Part shown: in pieces, positions 1-5,824 of the stretch
How positions within the stretch are numbered: position 1 is the first letter of the stretch
Layout: the number at the start of each line of letters is the position of its first letter
Assembly: GCA_036496265.1 (NCBI GenBank)
Contig: DASXLL010000189.1
Coordinates: 1-8,339, forward strand
DNA length: 8,339 nt
Source: CAYLLN01 sp036496265
GTDB taxonomy: Bacteria > Planctomycetota > Planctomycetia > Pirellulales > Pirellulaceae
Direction of reading: 5' to 3'
Translations under genes and position numbers: made by a program
The notes under the pieces: model-generated
What the model was told of the DNA's origin: nothing
The model's database searches: none
The model's input: the letters and a program-made list of their open reading frames with translations, nothing else

Positions 1-169
1 CACCGCTTGCCATTCGGCCGGCCTTGGGATTGAAGAATACTTCGGCTTTATCAACCGGTTGGCCGTTGAGCGTCACAGTGCCAGTGACCGCGACCGTGTC
101 CGATTGCGAGCAACCAGCGATTCCAAACAGGAACAGTGCGAGTAGCAGGGCCGATACAATTCGAAGCAT
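1..169 (-). CDS. Small lipoprotein, carboxypeptidase-regulatory-like (partial, C-terminus off the left edge)
   Basis: The first 56 residues are visible. They begin with a signal peptide, MLRIVSALLLALFLFGIAGC, with a hydrophobic core at residues 4-18 and a lipobox GIAGC whose Cys20 would be lipidated, so the mature protein should be membrane-anchored and exported. After it comes VTGTVTLNGQPVDKAEVFF (residues 28-46), the opening of a beta-sandwich domain like the carboxypeptidase regulatory-like domain. It lies 57 nt downstream of the DUF1559 gene on the same strand; this pairing is common in planctomycetes, where such lipoproteins are usually annotated as hypothetical. The ATG is chosen because it directly precedes the signal peptide. 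No clear Shine-Dalgarno sequence is seen. The substrate or partner is unknown. Confidence 0.82.
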   Translation of the reverse strand, partial: MLRIVSALLLALFLFGIAGCSQSDTVAVTGTVTLNGQPVDKAEVFFNPKAGRMASG

Positions 170-226
170 GTCCGATTGATTTTTGAGAGTGCAAGGCCGG
201 GTGAAAATTTGCAGATGACCAATGCC

Positions 227-1198
227 TTACGGAGCGTTGGGAATCGAGTCTCCCGCCTCAACCGTGGCCAGGGCACGGTAGCTCGTCTGATCAATGTTGT
301 CGGGCACAAATTTGACGCTGGCATCGCACATTGCGAAATTTGCGCCAGCGGGATGCAGGCTATAGAAGCTGTAGTTTCGTGCGTACTGGCTCGAAAACGT
401 TTCCAGTTTTTCGATCCCGCGGTGGTAGTTGAGTGGTATCGCCGTCGTTGCGACACACGCGTTCTGGCAGTACCACCAGCTCCATTGGCTCCACGACGGA
501 ACTGCTTCGCCGACAGCAAAGGTATTGGCAGTACCGTCGGTGATGGATGCGAACCGCGTCATGTTCTTCATCAAATCGGAAATCGCCGTCGAACCGGTTG
601 AACCGTAACTGTTCGAACAAATGAGCCCGTCGCAGTGCAGCAAACCGTTGCCGTCGCCAGGCCAGCGGATGTTATTCGTGTTAACGAAAGTCCAGTTCCA
701 GGCCGCGCCGCAGTTCGCCTTGTAATTCGTGACAGCCTTCGTGCCGCCGCTGTCGGAAGCGTTCGTCATCATGCCGTTTCGGTTCAAGCCGTCGGATGGA
801 CAGCGAAAGGTTTTGATGGGTGTGTTGGCGGCGAGCAGATTGTTCGGCAGACTCATTGGGCCGGCGATTGTGAGCTGGCTATACATGGCCGTTTGTTCGA
901 TGTAAGGGAGAATGCCCTGCATCCAGCTCCAGGTCGCATAGGTGTTTTGGCCGTTGTTGCCCCCGACTCGGTAATTGATGGGAAACGCCAACTGCGTGTC
1001 GTGATAGTTGTGCAGAGCCAATCCGAGTTGCCGCAAATTGTTGGAGCATTGCGAGCGGCGAGCCGCTTCACGGGCGGCCTGAACAGCCGGCAAAAGCAGC
1101 GCGACCAACACGCCGATGATGGCGATGACAACAAGCAGCTCAACGAGCGTGAAACCAAAAGCGCGCGAAAGCGATCGGCGAACGCGGGGAGAGGACAT
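227..1198 (-). CDS. DUF1559 pseudopilin-like protein with prepilin-type N-terminal methylation motif
   Basis: A 323-residue protein of the DUF1559 family (SBP_bac_10), which is greatly expanded in planctomycetes. Residues 1-15 form a short basic leader ending in Gly15. The prepilin peptidase site follows as G|FTLVE, with Glu20 at +5 of the mature protein, and a hydrophobic helix runs over about 16-39. Then comes the family hallmark QAAREAARRSQCSNNLRQLG (about 40-59) and LHNYHD. Near the C-terminus, His282 is followed by nine residues and Asp292-Ala293, so the usual H-X9-DG signature is present as H-X9-DA. The length is typical. The protein is expected to be processed like a type II/IV pseudopilin and exposed outside the inner membrane; the true role of the family is not settled. 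The start is the ATG heading the leader; there is no strong ribosome binding site. It is transcribed towards the lipoprotein gene and away from the kinase. Confidence 0.95.
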   Translation of the reverse strand: MSSPRVRRSLSRAFGFTLVELLVVIAIIGVLVALLLPAVQAAREAARRSQCSNNLRQLGLALHNYHDTQLAFPINYRVGGNNGQNTYATWSWMQGILPYIEQTAMYSQLTIAGPMSLPNNLLAANTPIKTFRCPSDGLNRNGMMTNASDSGGTKAVTNYKANCGAAWNWTFVNTNNIRWPGDGNGLLHCDGLICSNSYGSTGSTAISDLMKNMTRFASITDGTANTFAVGEAVPSWSQWSWWYCQNACVATTAIPLNYHRGIEKLETFSSQYARNYSFYSLHPAGANFAMCDASVKFVPDNIDQTSYRALATVEAGDSIPNAP

Positions 1199-1329
1199 GG
1201 CCGGGGCCTGTGGGAAAGGTTATTGACGCCGCCGCCGGACAGCAGCGGCTCTATACAAAGGTAGGCAGCTAATAGTTTCCAGCCGCAGACCGGTTTTCGC
1301 AAGACAGTTTCGGTGTTTTCTTGCCGGAT

Positions 1330-1350
1330 TTCAGTCGCGGAACGACTGAA
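1330..1350. repeat. Perfect 8-bp inverted repeat in the divergent spacer (operator or REP-like)
   Basis: Arm TTCAGTCG at 1330-1337 is matched exactly by CGACTGAA at 1343-1350, with a 5-nt spacer CGGAA. It lies 12 bp upstream of the candidate -35 box of the kinase promoter, between two divergent genes, which fits a regulator binding site. It could equally be a copy of a dispersed palindromic repeat. The sequence alone does not decide. Confidence 0.5.
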
Positions 1351-1362
1351 GCCTGCCGTACG

Positions 1363-1391
1363 TTGTCGGCTCGTAGTGCCAGAGCTAGAAT
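1363..1391 (+). promoter_or_regulatory. Candidate sigma70-type promoter for the sugar kinase
   Basis: TTGTCG at 1363-1368 (4 of 6 matches to the -35 consensus) and TAGAAT at 1386-1391 (5 of 6 to the -10 consensus) are 17 bp apart, the optimal spacing. The predicted transcription start is near 1398, giving a leader of about 66 nt before the ATG at 1464. This is pattern matching only; planctomycete promoters are poorly defined. Confidence 0.35.
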
Positions 1392-1394
1392 CGG

Positions 1395-1423
1395 CGACGC
1401 GGCGTAAAAGAGCGTCGTTTTTT
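1395..1423 (+). terminator. T-tailed hairpin in the kinase leader (terminator- or attenuator-like)
   Basis: CGACGC at 1395-1400 pairs with GCGTCG at 1412-1417 across an 11-nt loop and is followed at once by six T residues (1418-1423). It resembles a weak intrinsic terminator on the + strand, yet no + strand gene lies upstream in the window. It overlaps the predicted start of the kinase transcript, so only part of the stem might be transcribed from the candidate promoter. A role in attenuation is possible but unproven. Confidence 0.3.
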
Positions 1424-1463
1424 CAAATAAAGACTACCTTTCAAGAGAGAATTCTCAAAAACC

Positions 1464-2549
1464 ATGTCCGCCACCGGTCTCAATATCGCTGCGAAGGGCG
1501 ATCTCGATTTTTTGTCACTGGGTGCGCTCGTCAATCGCCTGGATCCGGGCATTATTCCATTTCGCAAGGCGACGCAGTGCCAAATTCATGTGAGCGGCGG
1601 CGAGTTCAATGTCTCCGCCAATCTGTCGGATTGCTTTCGCTTGAAAACGGGCGTGGCGACGGCGATGGTCGATTATCCGATTGGCGATTTGATCGCCGAG
1701 CGGGTGCGGGCGATGGGCGTGCGGCCGTTTTATAAGACATTCAAGCACGACGGCGTGATGGGGCCGAACATGGCGACCGTGTATAGCGATCAGGGGCACG
1801 GCGTGCGGGCGCCGGTTGTGTTCTACAACCGCAGCAACGAGGCGGCGGCGCAACTCAAGGCGGGCGATTTCGATTGGAAAACGATCATGGCCGGCGGTTG
1901 CCGCTGGTTTCATAGCGGCGGCATTTTTTCGGCCCTATCGAAGACGACGCCGGAGCTTGTGATTGAAGGCATGAAGGCGGCGAAGGCGGCGGGAGCGGTC
2001 ATTTCGTTCGATTTGAATTTTCGCGCGAAGCTGTGGCAGATTTCTGGCGGCCTGGAAACCGCGCAGCAAACGCTGCGGCGAATCTGCGCCAATGTCGATG
2101 TGCTCGTCGGCAACGAGGAAGATTTGCAGAAGGGTCTGGGACTCAAGGGACCTGACGTCGAGTCCAAGAGCAAGATCGACCCGACGGCGTTCTTCGGCAT
2201 GATGGATCAGGTGGCCAAGGAATTGCCGAGCATCAAAGTCGTTGCGACGACGCTGCGCGAAGTGCATGCCACGAACCGGCACGATTGGAGCGCCGTGGCC
2301 TGGATTGGAGGCAAGACGATTCAAGCTCCAACGTGCGAGCTCGACGTGATCGACCGCGTCGGCGGCGGCGATGGTTTTGCAGCCGGGTTTATCTATGGGC
2401 TGTTGACTGGCGCATCACCCGAAGAGTCGTTGAAGCTCGGCTGGGCTCACGGCGCGCTGCTCACGACGTTCCCCGGCGACACGTCGATGGCGACGCTCGA
2501 GCAAGTGCAAGCCTTCGCCAAAGGCGGCTCGGCGAGGATTCAGCGGTAG
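1464..2549 (+). CDS. kdgK: PfkB-family carbohydrate kinase, probable 2-keto-3-deoxygluconate kinase
   Basis: A 361-residue cytoplasmic kinase of the PfkB/ribokinase fold. The N-terminal signature is visible as GGEFNVSANLSDCF (about 45-58), followed by a conserved G-rich stretch ending in VDYPIGD. The C-terminal signature DVIDRVGGGDGFAAGF (294-309) contains the anion hole GGGD and the catalytic base Asp303. The DRVGGGD form, where fructokinases and ribokinases usually have DTVGAGD or DTTGAGD, is typical of KDG kinases, which phosphorylate 2-keto-3-deoxygluconate with ATP to KDPG, feeding the Entner-Doudoroff aldolase from uronate or pectin breakdown. The length is slightly above the usual 310-350. 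The start is the ATG at 1464; only a distant purine stretch (AAGAGAGA, 1443-1450) precedes it. No aldolase or uronate gene is adjacent, so the exact sugar is an inference; another PfkB sugar kinase remains possible. Confidence 0.8.
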   Translation: MSATGLNIAAKGDLDFLSLGALVNRLDPGIIPFRKATQCQIHVSGGEFNVSANLSDCFRLKTGVATAMVDYPIGDLIAERVRAMGVRPFYKTFKHDGVMGPNMATVYSDQGHGVRAPVVFYNRSNEAAAQLKAGDFDWKTIMAGGCRWFHSGGIFSALSKTTPELVIEGMKAAKAAGAVISFDLNFRAKLWQISGGLETAQQTLRRICANVDVLVGNEEDLQKGLGLKGPDVESKSKIDPTAFFGMMDQVAKELPSIKVVATTLREVHATNRHDWSAVAWIGGKTIQAPTCELDVIDRVGGGDGFAAGFIYGLLTGASPEESLKLGWAHGALLTTFPGDTSMATLEQVQAFAKGGSARIQR

Positions 2550-2573
2550 AAAGCACGGAAGAAGAACCAACGC

Positions 2574-2616
2574 GCATTCCGCTTTTCGGAACGCTGGTGG
2601 GCAAAGCCCATCCTAC
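2574..2616. repeat. Two back-to-back hairpins (REP-like element) between convergent genes
   Basis: Hairpin A pairs TTCCG (2577-2581) with CGGAA (2587-2591) around a CTTTT loop and continues past one mismatch with two more pairs. Hairpin B pairs TGGGC (2598-2602) with GCCCA (2606-2610) around an AAA loop, extended by a G-T and a G-C pair. The hairpin B region, GTAGGATGGGCTTTGCCCACC read on the minus strand in two parts (GTAGGATGGG, then CTTTGCCCACC), resembles a palindromic intergenic repeat I recognise from many bacterial genomes. It separates the kinase and ApgM-like stops and may act as a bidirectional transcription end. It overlaps the stop codon of the minus-strand gene. Confidence 0.6.
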
Positions 2617-3815
2617 GATTTCAGGAAGTGCCCCATCAGATTCCAGCCTTCTTCGAACATGAGGTTCGATTTGCCCGCGGCTACTTCGTCATAGGTCGAT
2701 GCCGAATCGGCGGTGACACCGCTGCCGCAGAAAGTGAAGGGGACGAAGCCGTGACTGTGGGTTTTGGTGCGGAGGAAGGTGGGATGATCGGGGGAGACGA
2801 GGATGCGGTAGTTGCCCTGTTTTTTTAGTGCCTCGTGCAGGGGGGCGACGATTTTGGCGTCGATTTCTTCGAGAGCTTTGATTTTGGCGTCGGCGCGGCC
2901 TTCGTGGGAGGCTTCGTCGGTGGCTTCGACGTGGACGCAGATGACATCGGTGGAGTTTAGCGCATCGATTGCGGCTTTGCCCTTCGCGGCATAATCGGTG
3001 TCCAGGTAGCCGGTAGCGCCGGGGACTTCAATGCGGTCCCAGCCGATAAGGGCGGCGAGGCCGCGAAGTAAATCGACGGCGGTGATCATTTTGCCGCGTT
3101 TGCCATGCAGTTCTTTGAACGGCGTGAGCGACGGCGTTTTACCCAGGCCCCAGAGCCAAACGTTCGTCGCCGGCATTTTGCCGTCGGCTTTGCGTCTTTT
3201 GTTGACCGGATGGTCGGTAAACAGCCCCACCGAGCGGCCCATGAGGTCGTTGAGCAGGTCGCTGCCGGGGCCACGGGGAAAATCGTCGGCGATCGATTTG
3301 TCGGTCAAATCGTGCGGCGGCGTGGCACGTGTGTCGCGCGTGAAGGGTGCCGCATGCTTCGCGCCGCGATAAACGAGCAGATTGCGATAACTGACACCCG
3401 GAATGAATTCCAAATAATTGGTCGCAATCTGCTCCTGGCACGTTTTCAGCAGCTCCGTCGCCTCGGCTGTGGAAACGTGATCAGCCGTGAACGATTTCAT
3501 GACCTGGTTTTCGATCGTCACCAGGTTGCAGCGAATGGCCCAGTCGTCTTTGTCGAGTTTGATGCCTTGTGCGGTCGCCTCCAGCGGCGCACGCCCGGTG
3601 AAATACTTGTTCGGGTCGTAGCCAAACAGGCTTAAATTGGCCACATCCGAGCCAGCCGGCAAATGCGATGGCACGTTATTGGAGCGGCCGACGACGCCGA
3701 GGTGGGCAATTTGGTCCATCGCCGGGGTATTCGCGGCTTGCAGCGGAGTTTTGCCGCCTAGTGAAGCTTGCGGTTCGTCGGCACAGCCGTCGGGGATAAT
3801 AATGGCGAACTTCAT
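2613..3815 (-). CDS. apgM: ApgM-family phosphomutase-like enzyme; possible homoserine kinase substitute
   Basis: A 400-residue alkaline-phosphatase-superfamily protein related to archaeal-type cofactor-independent phosphoglycerate mutase. Visible motifs: IIPDG (6-10, metal-binding Asp9); PAGSDVANLSLFGYDP (53-68) with the nucleophilic Ser56; TGRAPLEA (73-80); VEATDEASHEG (296-306) with metal ligands around Asp300 and His304; SPDHPT (341-346); and THSHGF (352-357). All key residues appear present. One branch of the family has been proposed to be homoserine kinase (TIGRFAM TIGR02535), based on linkage to threonine genes and absence of thrB. Here the gene lies downstream of homoserine dehydrogenase on the same strand, which favours that role over glycolytic mutase. 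The start is the ATG at 3815, because MKFAIIIPDG matches the family start; an in-frame TTG at 3839 lies in the repeat array and is rejected. The stop TAG lies inside a REP-like hairpin element. Confidence 0.85.
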   Translation of the reverse strand: MKFAIIIPDGCADEPQASLGGKTPLQAANTPAMDQIAHLGVVGRSNNVPSHLPAGSDVANLSLFGYDPNKYFTGRAPLEATAQGIKLDKDDWAIRCNLVTIENQVMKSFTADHVSTAEATELLKTCQEQIATNYLEFIPGVSYRNLLVYRGAKHAAPFTRDTRATPPHDLTDKSIADDFPRGPGSDLLNDLMGRSVGLFTDHPVNKRRKADGKMPATNVWLWGLGKTPSLTPFKELHGKRGKMITAVDLLRGLAALIGWDRIEVPGATGYLDTDYAAKGKAAIDALNSTDVICVHVEATDEASHEGRADAKIKALEEIDAKIVAPLHEALKKQGNYRILVSPDHPTFLRTKTHSHGFVPFTFCGSGVTADSASTYDEVAAGKSNLMFEEGWNLMGHFLKS

Positions 3816-3833
3816 TGAATTGGGAAACGGAGG

Positions 3834-3868
3834 GTTCAAAGTTCAAAGTTCAAGGTTCAAATTTCAAA
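3834..3868. repeat. Left heptad array, five 7-bp GTTCAAA-type units
   Basis: Five consecutive 7-bp units: GTTCAAA, GTTCAAA, GTTCAAG, GTTCAAA, TTTCAAA. It starts 18 nt upstream of the ApgM-like ATG and runs into the end of the four-helix-bundle gene, supplying that gene's TGA stop at 3864-3866. It is the inverted counterpart of the array at 4294-4321; both contain the same variant unit (CTTGAAC on the other strand). There are no spacers between units. Confidence 0.93.
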
Positions 3869-4274
3869 GTTGGGATTGTTCGCGCTTCGCGTATTTGTTG
3901 CCGCGAAGTTCTGACTTCCGAAGATAAGTCATGAATCCGCCGACCATTTTGCTGATCGACTCTGCGTCTTTGTACATGTCATCGAATTGCTGTTTCGTGA
4001 TGTATCCCTGATCAAGCGCGACATAGAGTTGCGCACGCACCTCGCCAATTGAGCCTTTCGCCGTCGCGAGGAATTGAACGAACTCCTGATTGCCGCCGCG
4101 CTCGAAACCCTCGGCAATGTTGCTCATCGTCGAAACTGATGCCCTCCTAATCTGGTCCTTGAGGCCAAAATCCTTTTCAAAACCGCGCTGTTTGGTGCAG
4201 TCGTAAACTCTCTTCGTCAATAAGCGTGAGCGCTTCCACGCCTCAATATCCTCAAACCTCTCGATCTTGGCCAT
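3864..4274 (-). CDS. Four-helix-bundle protein of the 23S rRNA intervening-sequence family (S23/IVP)
   Basis: A 136-residue protein matching the four-helix-bundle family (TIGR02436/PF05635) first known from ORFs inside 23S rRNA intervening sequences and related to the bAvd accessory protein of diversity-generating retroelements. Signature segments: FEDIEAWKRSR (7-17); FGLKDQIRRASVS (36-48) followed by MSNIAEGFERG (50-60); EFVQFLATAKGSIGEV (64-79); and YITKQQFDDM (91-100). The length is typical. The surface is highly charged, with no signal peptide or membrane segment. Its biochemical role is unknown, though nucleic-acid binding is suspected for the family. It sits between hom (46 nt) and the ApgM-like gene (48 nt), all on one strand, and is bracketed by inverted heptad arrays. 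The ATG is preceded by GGGTGG, 5 nt away, a weak ribosome binding site. There is no 23S rRNA, reverse transcriptase or template repeat nearby, so it is a free-standing copy. Confidence 0.93.
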   Translation of the reverse strand: MAKIERFEDIEAWKRSRLLTKRVYDCTKQRGFEKDFGLKDQIRRASVSTMSNIAEGFERGGNQEFVQFLATAKGSIGEVRAQLYVALDQGYITKQQFDDMYKDAESISKMVGGFMTYLRKSELRGNKYAKREQSQL

Positions 4275-4293
4275 GACGCCACCCGCATTAGAC

Positions 4294-4321
4294 TTTGAAC
4301 TTTGAACTTTGAACCTTGAAC
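4294..4321. repeat. Right heptad array, four 7-bp TTTGAAC-type units
   Basis: Four units: TTTGAAC three times and CTTGAAC once, preceded by a partial unit (AC at 4292-4293). The last base overlaps the hom stop codon (TAG, 4321-4323 on the minus strand), so the array begins exactly where hom ends. It is inverted relative to the array at 3834-3868. In a minus-strand transcript the two arrays could pair over about 20-28 bp, depending on register, with the four-helix-bundle message in the loop. Confidence 0.93.
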
Positions 4322-5640
4322 TAGTCCAACACCCGCATCCTCACACTTCCCGGTCGCACACACTTCAGCCCGTCCATCTCGGCGACGGCTGCCTGCGCGG
4401 CGCCTTCCTTCGCTTGCTGCGTCATGATGACGAGGGGTACGACGCGGCCGGTGCCGTCGCCGCTGGGTTCATGCTGAATCACGGAGGCGATGGAGATTTG
4501 GTGCTTGCCGAGAACGCCGGCGATTTCGGCGAGGACGCCTGGCCGGTCTTCGACGGTGAAACGGAGGTAGTAGCGGCCGGGAAGTTGCTTGTGATCGAGC
4601 GTTTTGACGCGGGCCTCGTCTTGGGACCAGAGATTGAGCGTGCGGAACGTGATTCCGGTGCGGCCAACTGCGGTGTCAATCATATCGGCCACGACAGCGG
4701 AGGCGGTTGGCATTTGACCGGCGCCCAGGCCGTGGAAGAAGACCGGCCCGACGGCATCGCCGACGACTTGCAGGGCGTTGAAGGCGCCGCGGACTTCAGC
4801 CAGCGGCGTGCCGACCTTTACTAACGTCGGCGTGACGTGCAATTCGAGACCGCTTTCGCGAAGTTGAGCGACTGCAATGAGCTTAATGCGGTAGCCCAGC
4901 TCTTTGGCATAGCGCATATCGGCCGAGTCGAGGGTGTCGATGCCAATTTGCGGAATGTCGGTCCAATGAATCCGAGCGCCGAACGCCAGGTGGGCCAAAA
5001 TCGCCAGCTTTTGCGCGGCGTCGCCACCGCTGACATCCATCGTCGGGTCGGGCTCGGCGTAGCCTAAACGCTGGGCCTCCTTCAATGCTGCCGCGTAGTC
5101 TGCGCCTTGCTCCTCCATTTGCGACACAATGAAATTCGTCGTGCCGTTGAGAATGCCGCGGACACTTAGAATCTGGTTGGCCGAAAAGCATTGGCCGATA
5201 TTGGTGATGATCGGGATGCCGCCGGCTACGGACGCATCGAAGGCGATCGAGCGGCCCAGTTCCCTCGCGCGATCGAATAATTCCGGCCCGTGCTCGGCCA
5301 ATAACAGCTTGTTGGCCGTAACGATGTCCTTGCCGCTTTCCAGAAGCTGCAGCGTAATCGTCCGCGCGGGCTCCACGCCGCCGACGAGCATCGCGGCCAG
5401 TTTAATGTCCGGATTTTTGATCACGCGCGACAGGTCATCGGTCAAAACGCCGTTGGGCAGCTTGTAATCTCGCGGCTTTTTCATATCGCCGACGACAACG
5501 GCCTCGACCCACAGCGTTCGGCCAGCGTGGCGGGCTGTGCGGTCGCCATGATCGATCAACAGCCGAGCCACGCCGGTTCCCACCGTGCCCATGCCAATCA
5601 AAGCGACTTTGGTGACCTGCATCGCAGCGGCTTGCGGCAT
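4321..5640 (-). CDS. hom: Homoserine dehydrogenase with C-terminal ACT domain
   Basis: A 439-residue NAD(P)H-dependent enzyme converting aspartate semialdehyde to homoserine, the branch point to threonine and methionine. The Rossmann loop is GMGTVGTG (16-23). TANK (108-111) is the conserved cofactor/substrate segment. GILNGTTNFI (162-171) is the family signature, and SGGDAAQK (204-211) holds the catalytic Asp207 and Lys211. The C-terminal ACT domain begins with YYLRFTVEDRPGVLAEIAGV (357-376) and probably allows feedback control by threonine. The length is that of the monofunctional ACT-containing form; no aspartokinase is fused. The start could be Met1 (5640) or Met7 (5622); neither has a clear ribosome binding site, and Met7 would place the Rossmann strand at the more usual distance from the N-terminus. 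The gene is first in a minus-strand set with the four-helix-bundle and ApgM-like genes. Confidence 0.96.
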   Translation of the reverse strand: MPQAAAMQVTKVALIGMGTVGTGVARLLIDHGDRTARHAGRTLWVEAVVVGDMKKPRDYKLPNGVLTDDLSRVIKNPDIKLAAMLVGGVEPARTITLQLLESGKDIVTANKLLLAEHGPELFDRARELGRSIAFDASVAGGIPIITNIGQCFSANQILSVRGILNGTTNFIVSQMEEQGADYAAALKEAQRLGYAEPDPTMDVSGGDAAQKLAILAHLAFGARIHWTDIPQIGIDTLDSADMRYAKELGYRIKLIAVAQLRESGLELHVTPTLVKVGTPLAEVRGAFNALQVVGDAVGPVFFHGLGAGQMPTASAVVADMIDTAVGRTGITFRTLNLWSQDEARVKTLDHKQLPGRYYLRFTVEDRPGVLAEIAGVLGKHQISIASVIQHEPSGDGTGRVVPLVIMTQQAKEGAAQAAVAEMDGLKCVRPGSVRMRVLD

Positions 5641-5811
5641 AAAACGCTAGGGCAATTGAAGGAGTCTTCACGGCCATCGGGACCGGCTGACCTCATGCTA
5701 TTTGGATGCGGCAAGAAGCGTCAAGCGGACCCATGATTTGCCACTGCGACCGAAGGGAGCTTAAACTGGTGGCCGCATTATTTATTGTTTCTTCATACCC
5801 GCCTGCTGCCC

Positions 5812-5817
5812 GAGGAG
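5812..5817 (+). promoter_or_regulatory. Shine-Dalgarno sequence fixing the GTG start of the M48-like gene
   Basis: GAGGAG lies 7 nt before the GTG at 5825. It is the only strong ribosome binding site in the window and decides that the gene starts with GTG. No convincing promoter was found upstream in the 5641-5811 divergent spacer, which otherwise shows no gene. Confidence 0.75.
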
Positions 5818-5824
5818 TGCGAAC

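Noticed and set aside
635..1264. 209-codon open frame on the + strand opposite the DUF1559 gene
   Set aside because: It is antisense to a clearly conserved gene, has no recognisable motifs and has a composition typical of a high-GC shadow frame.
1464..2549. Ribokinase or fructokinase assignment for the PfkB kinase
   Set aside because: The DRVGGGDGF active-site form fits KDG kinases better; however, the substrate remains inferred.
3816..3839. Upstream TTG start for the ApgM-like gene (adding eight residues)
   Set aside because: The TTG falls in the heptad array and the extra residues precede the conserved MKFAIIIPDG start; the ATG at 3815 fits the family.
3864..4274. Diversity-generating retroelement accessory (bAvd) or 23S rRNA intervening sequence in place
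   Set aside because: No reverse transcriptase, template/variable repeat or 23S rRNA sequence is nearby; only the protein family is shared.
3834..4321. CRISPR-like array
   Set aside because: Units are 7 bp, directly tandem, with no spacers, and the two blocks are inverted.
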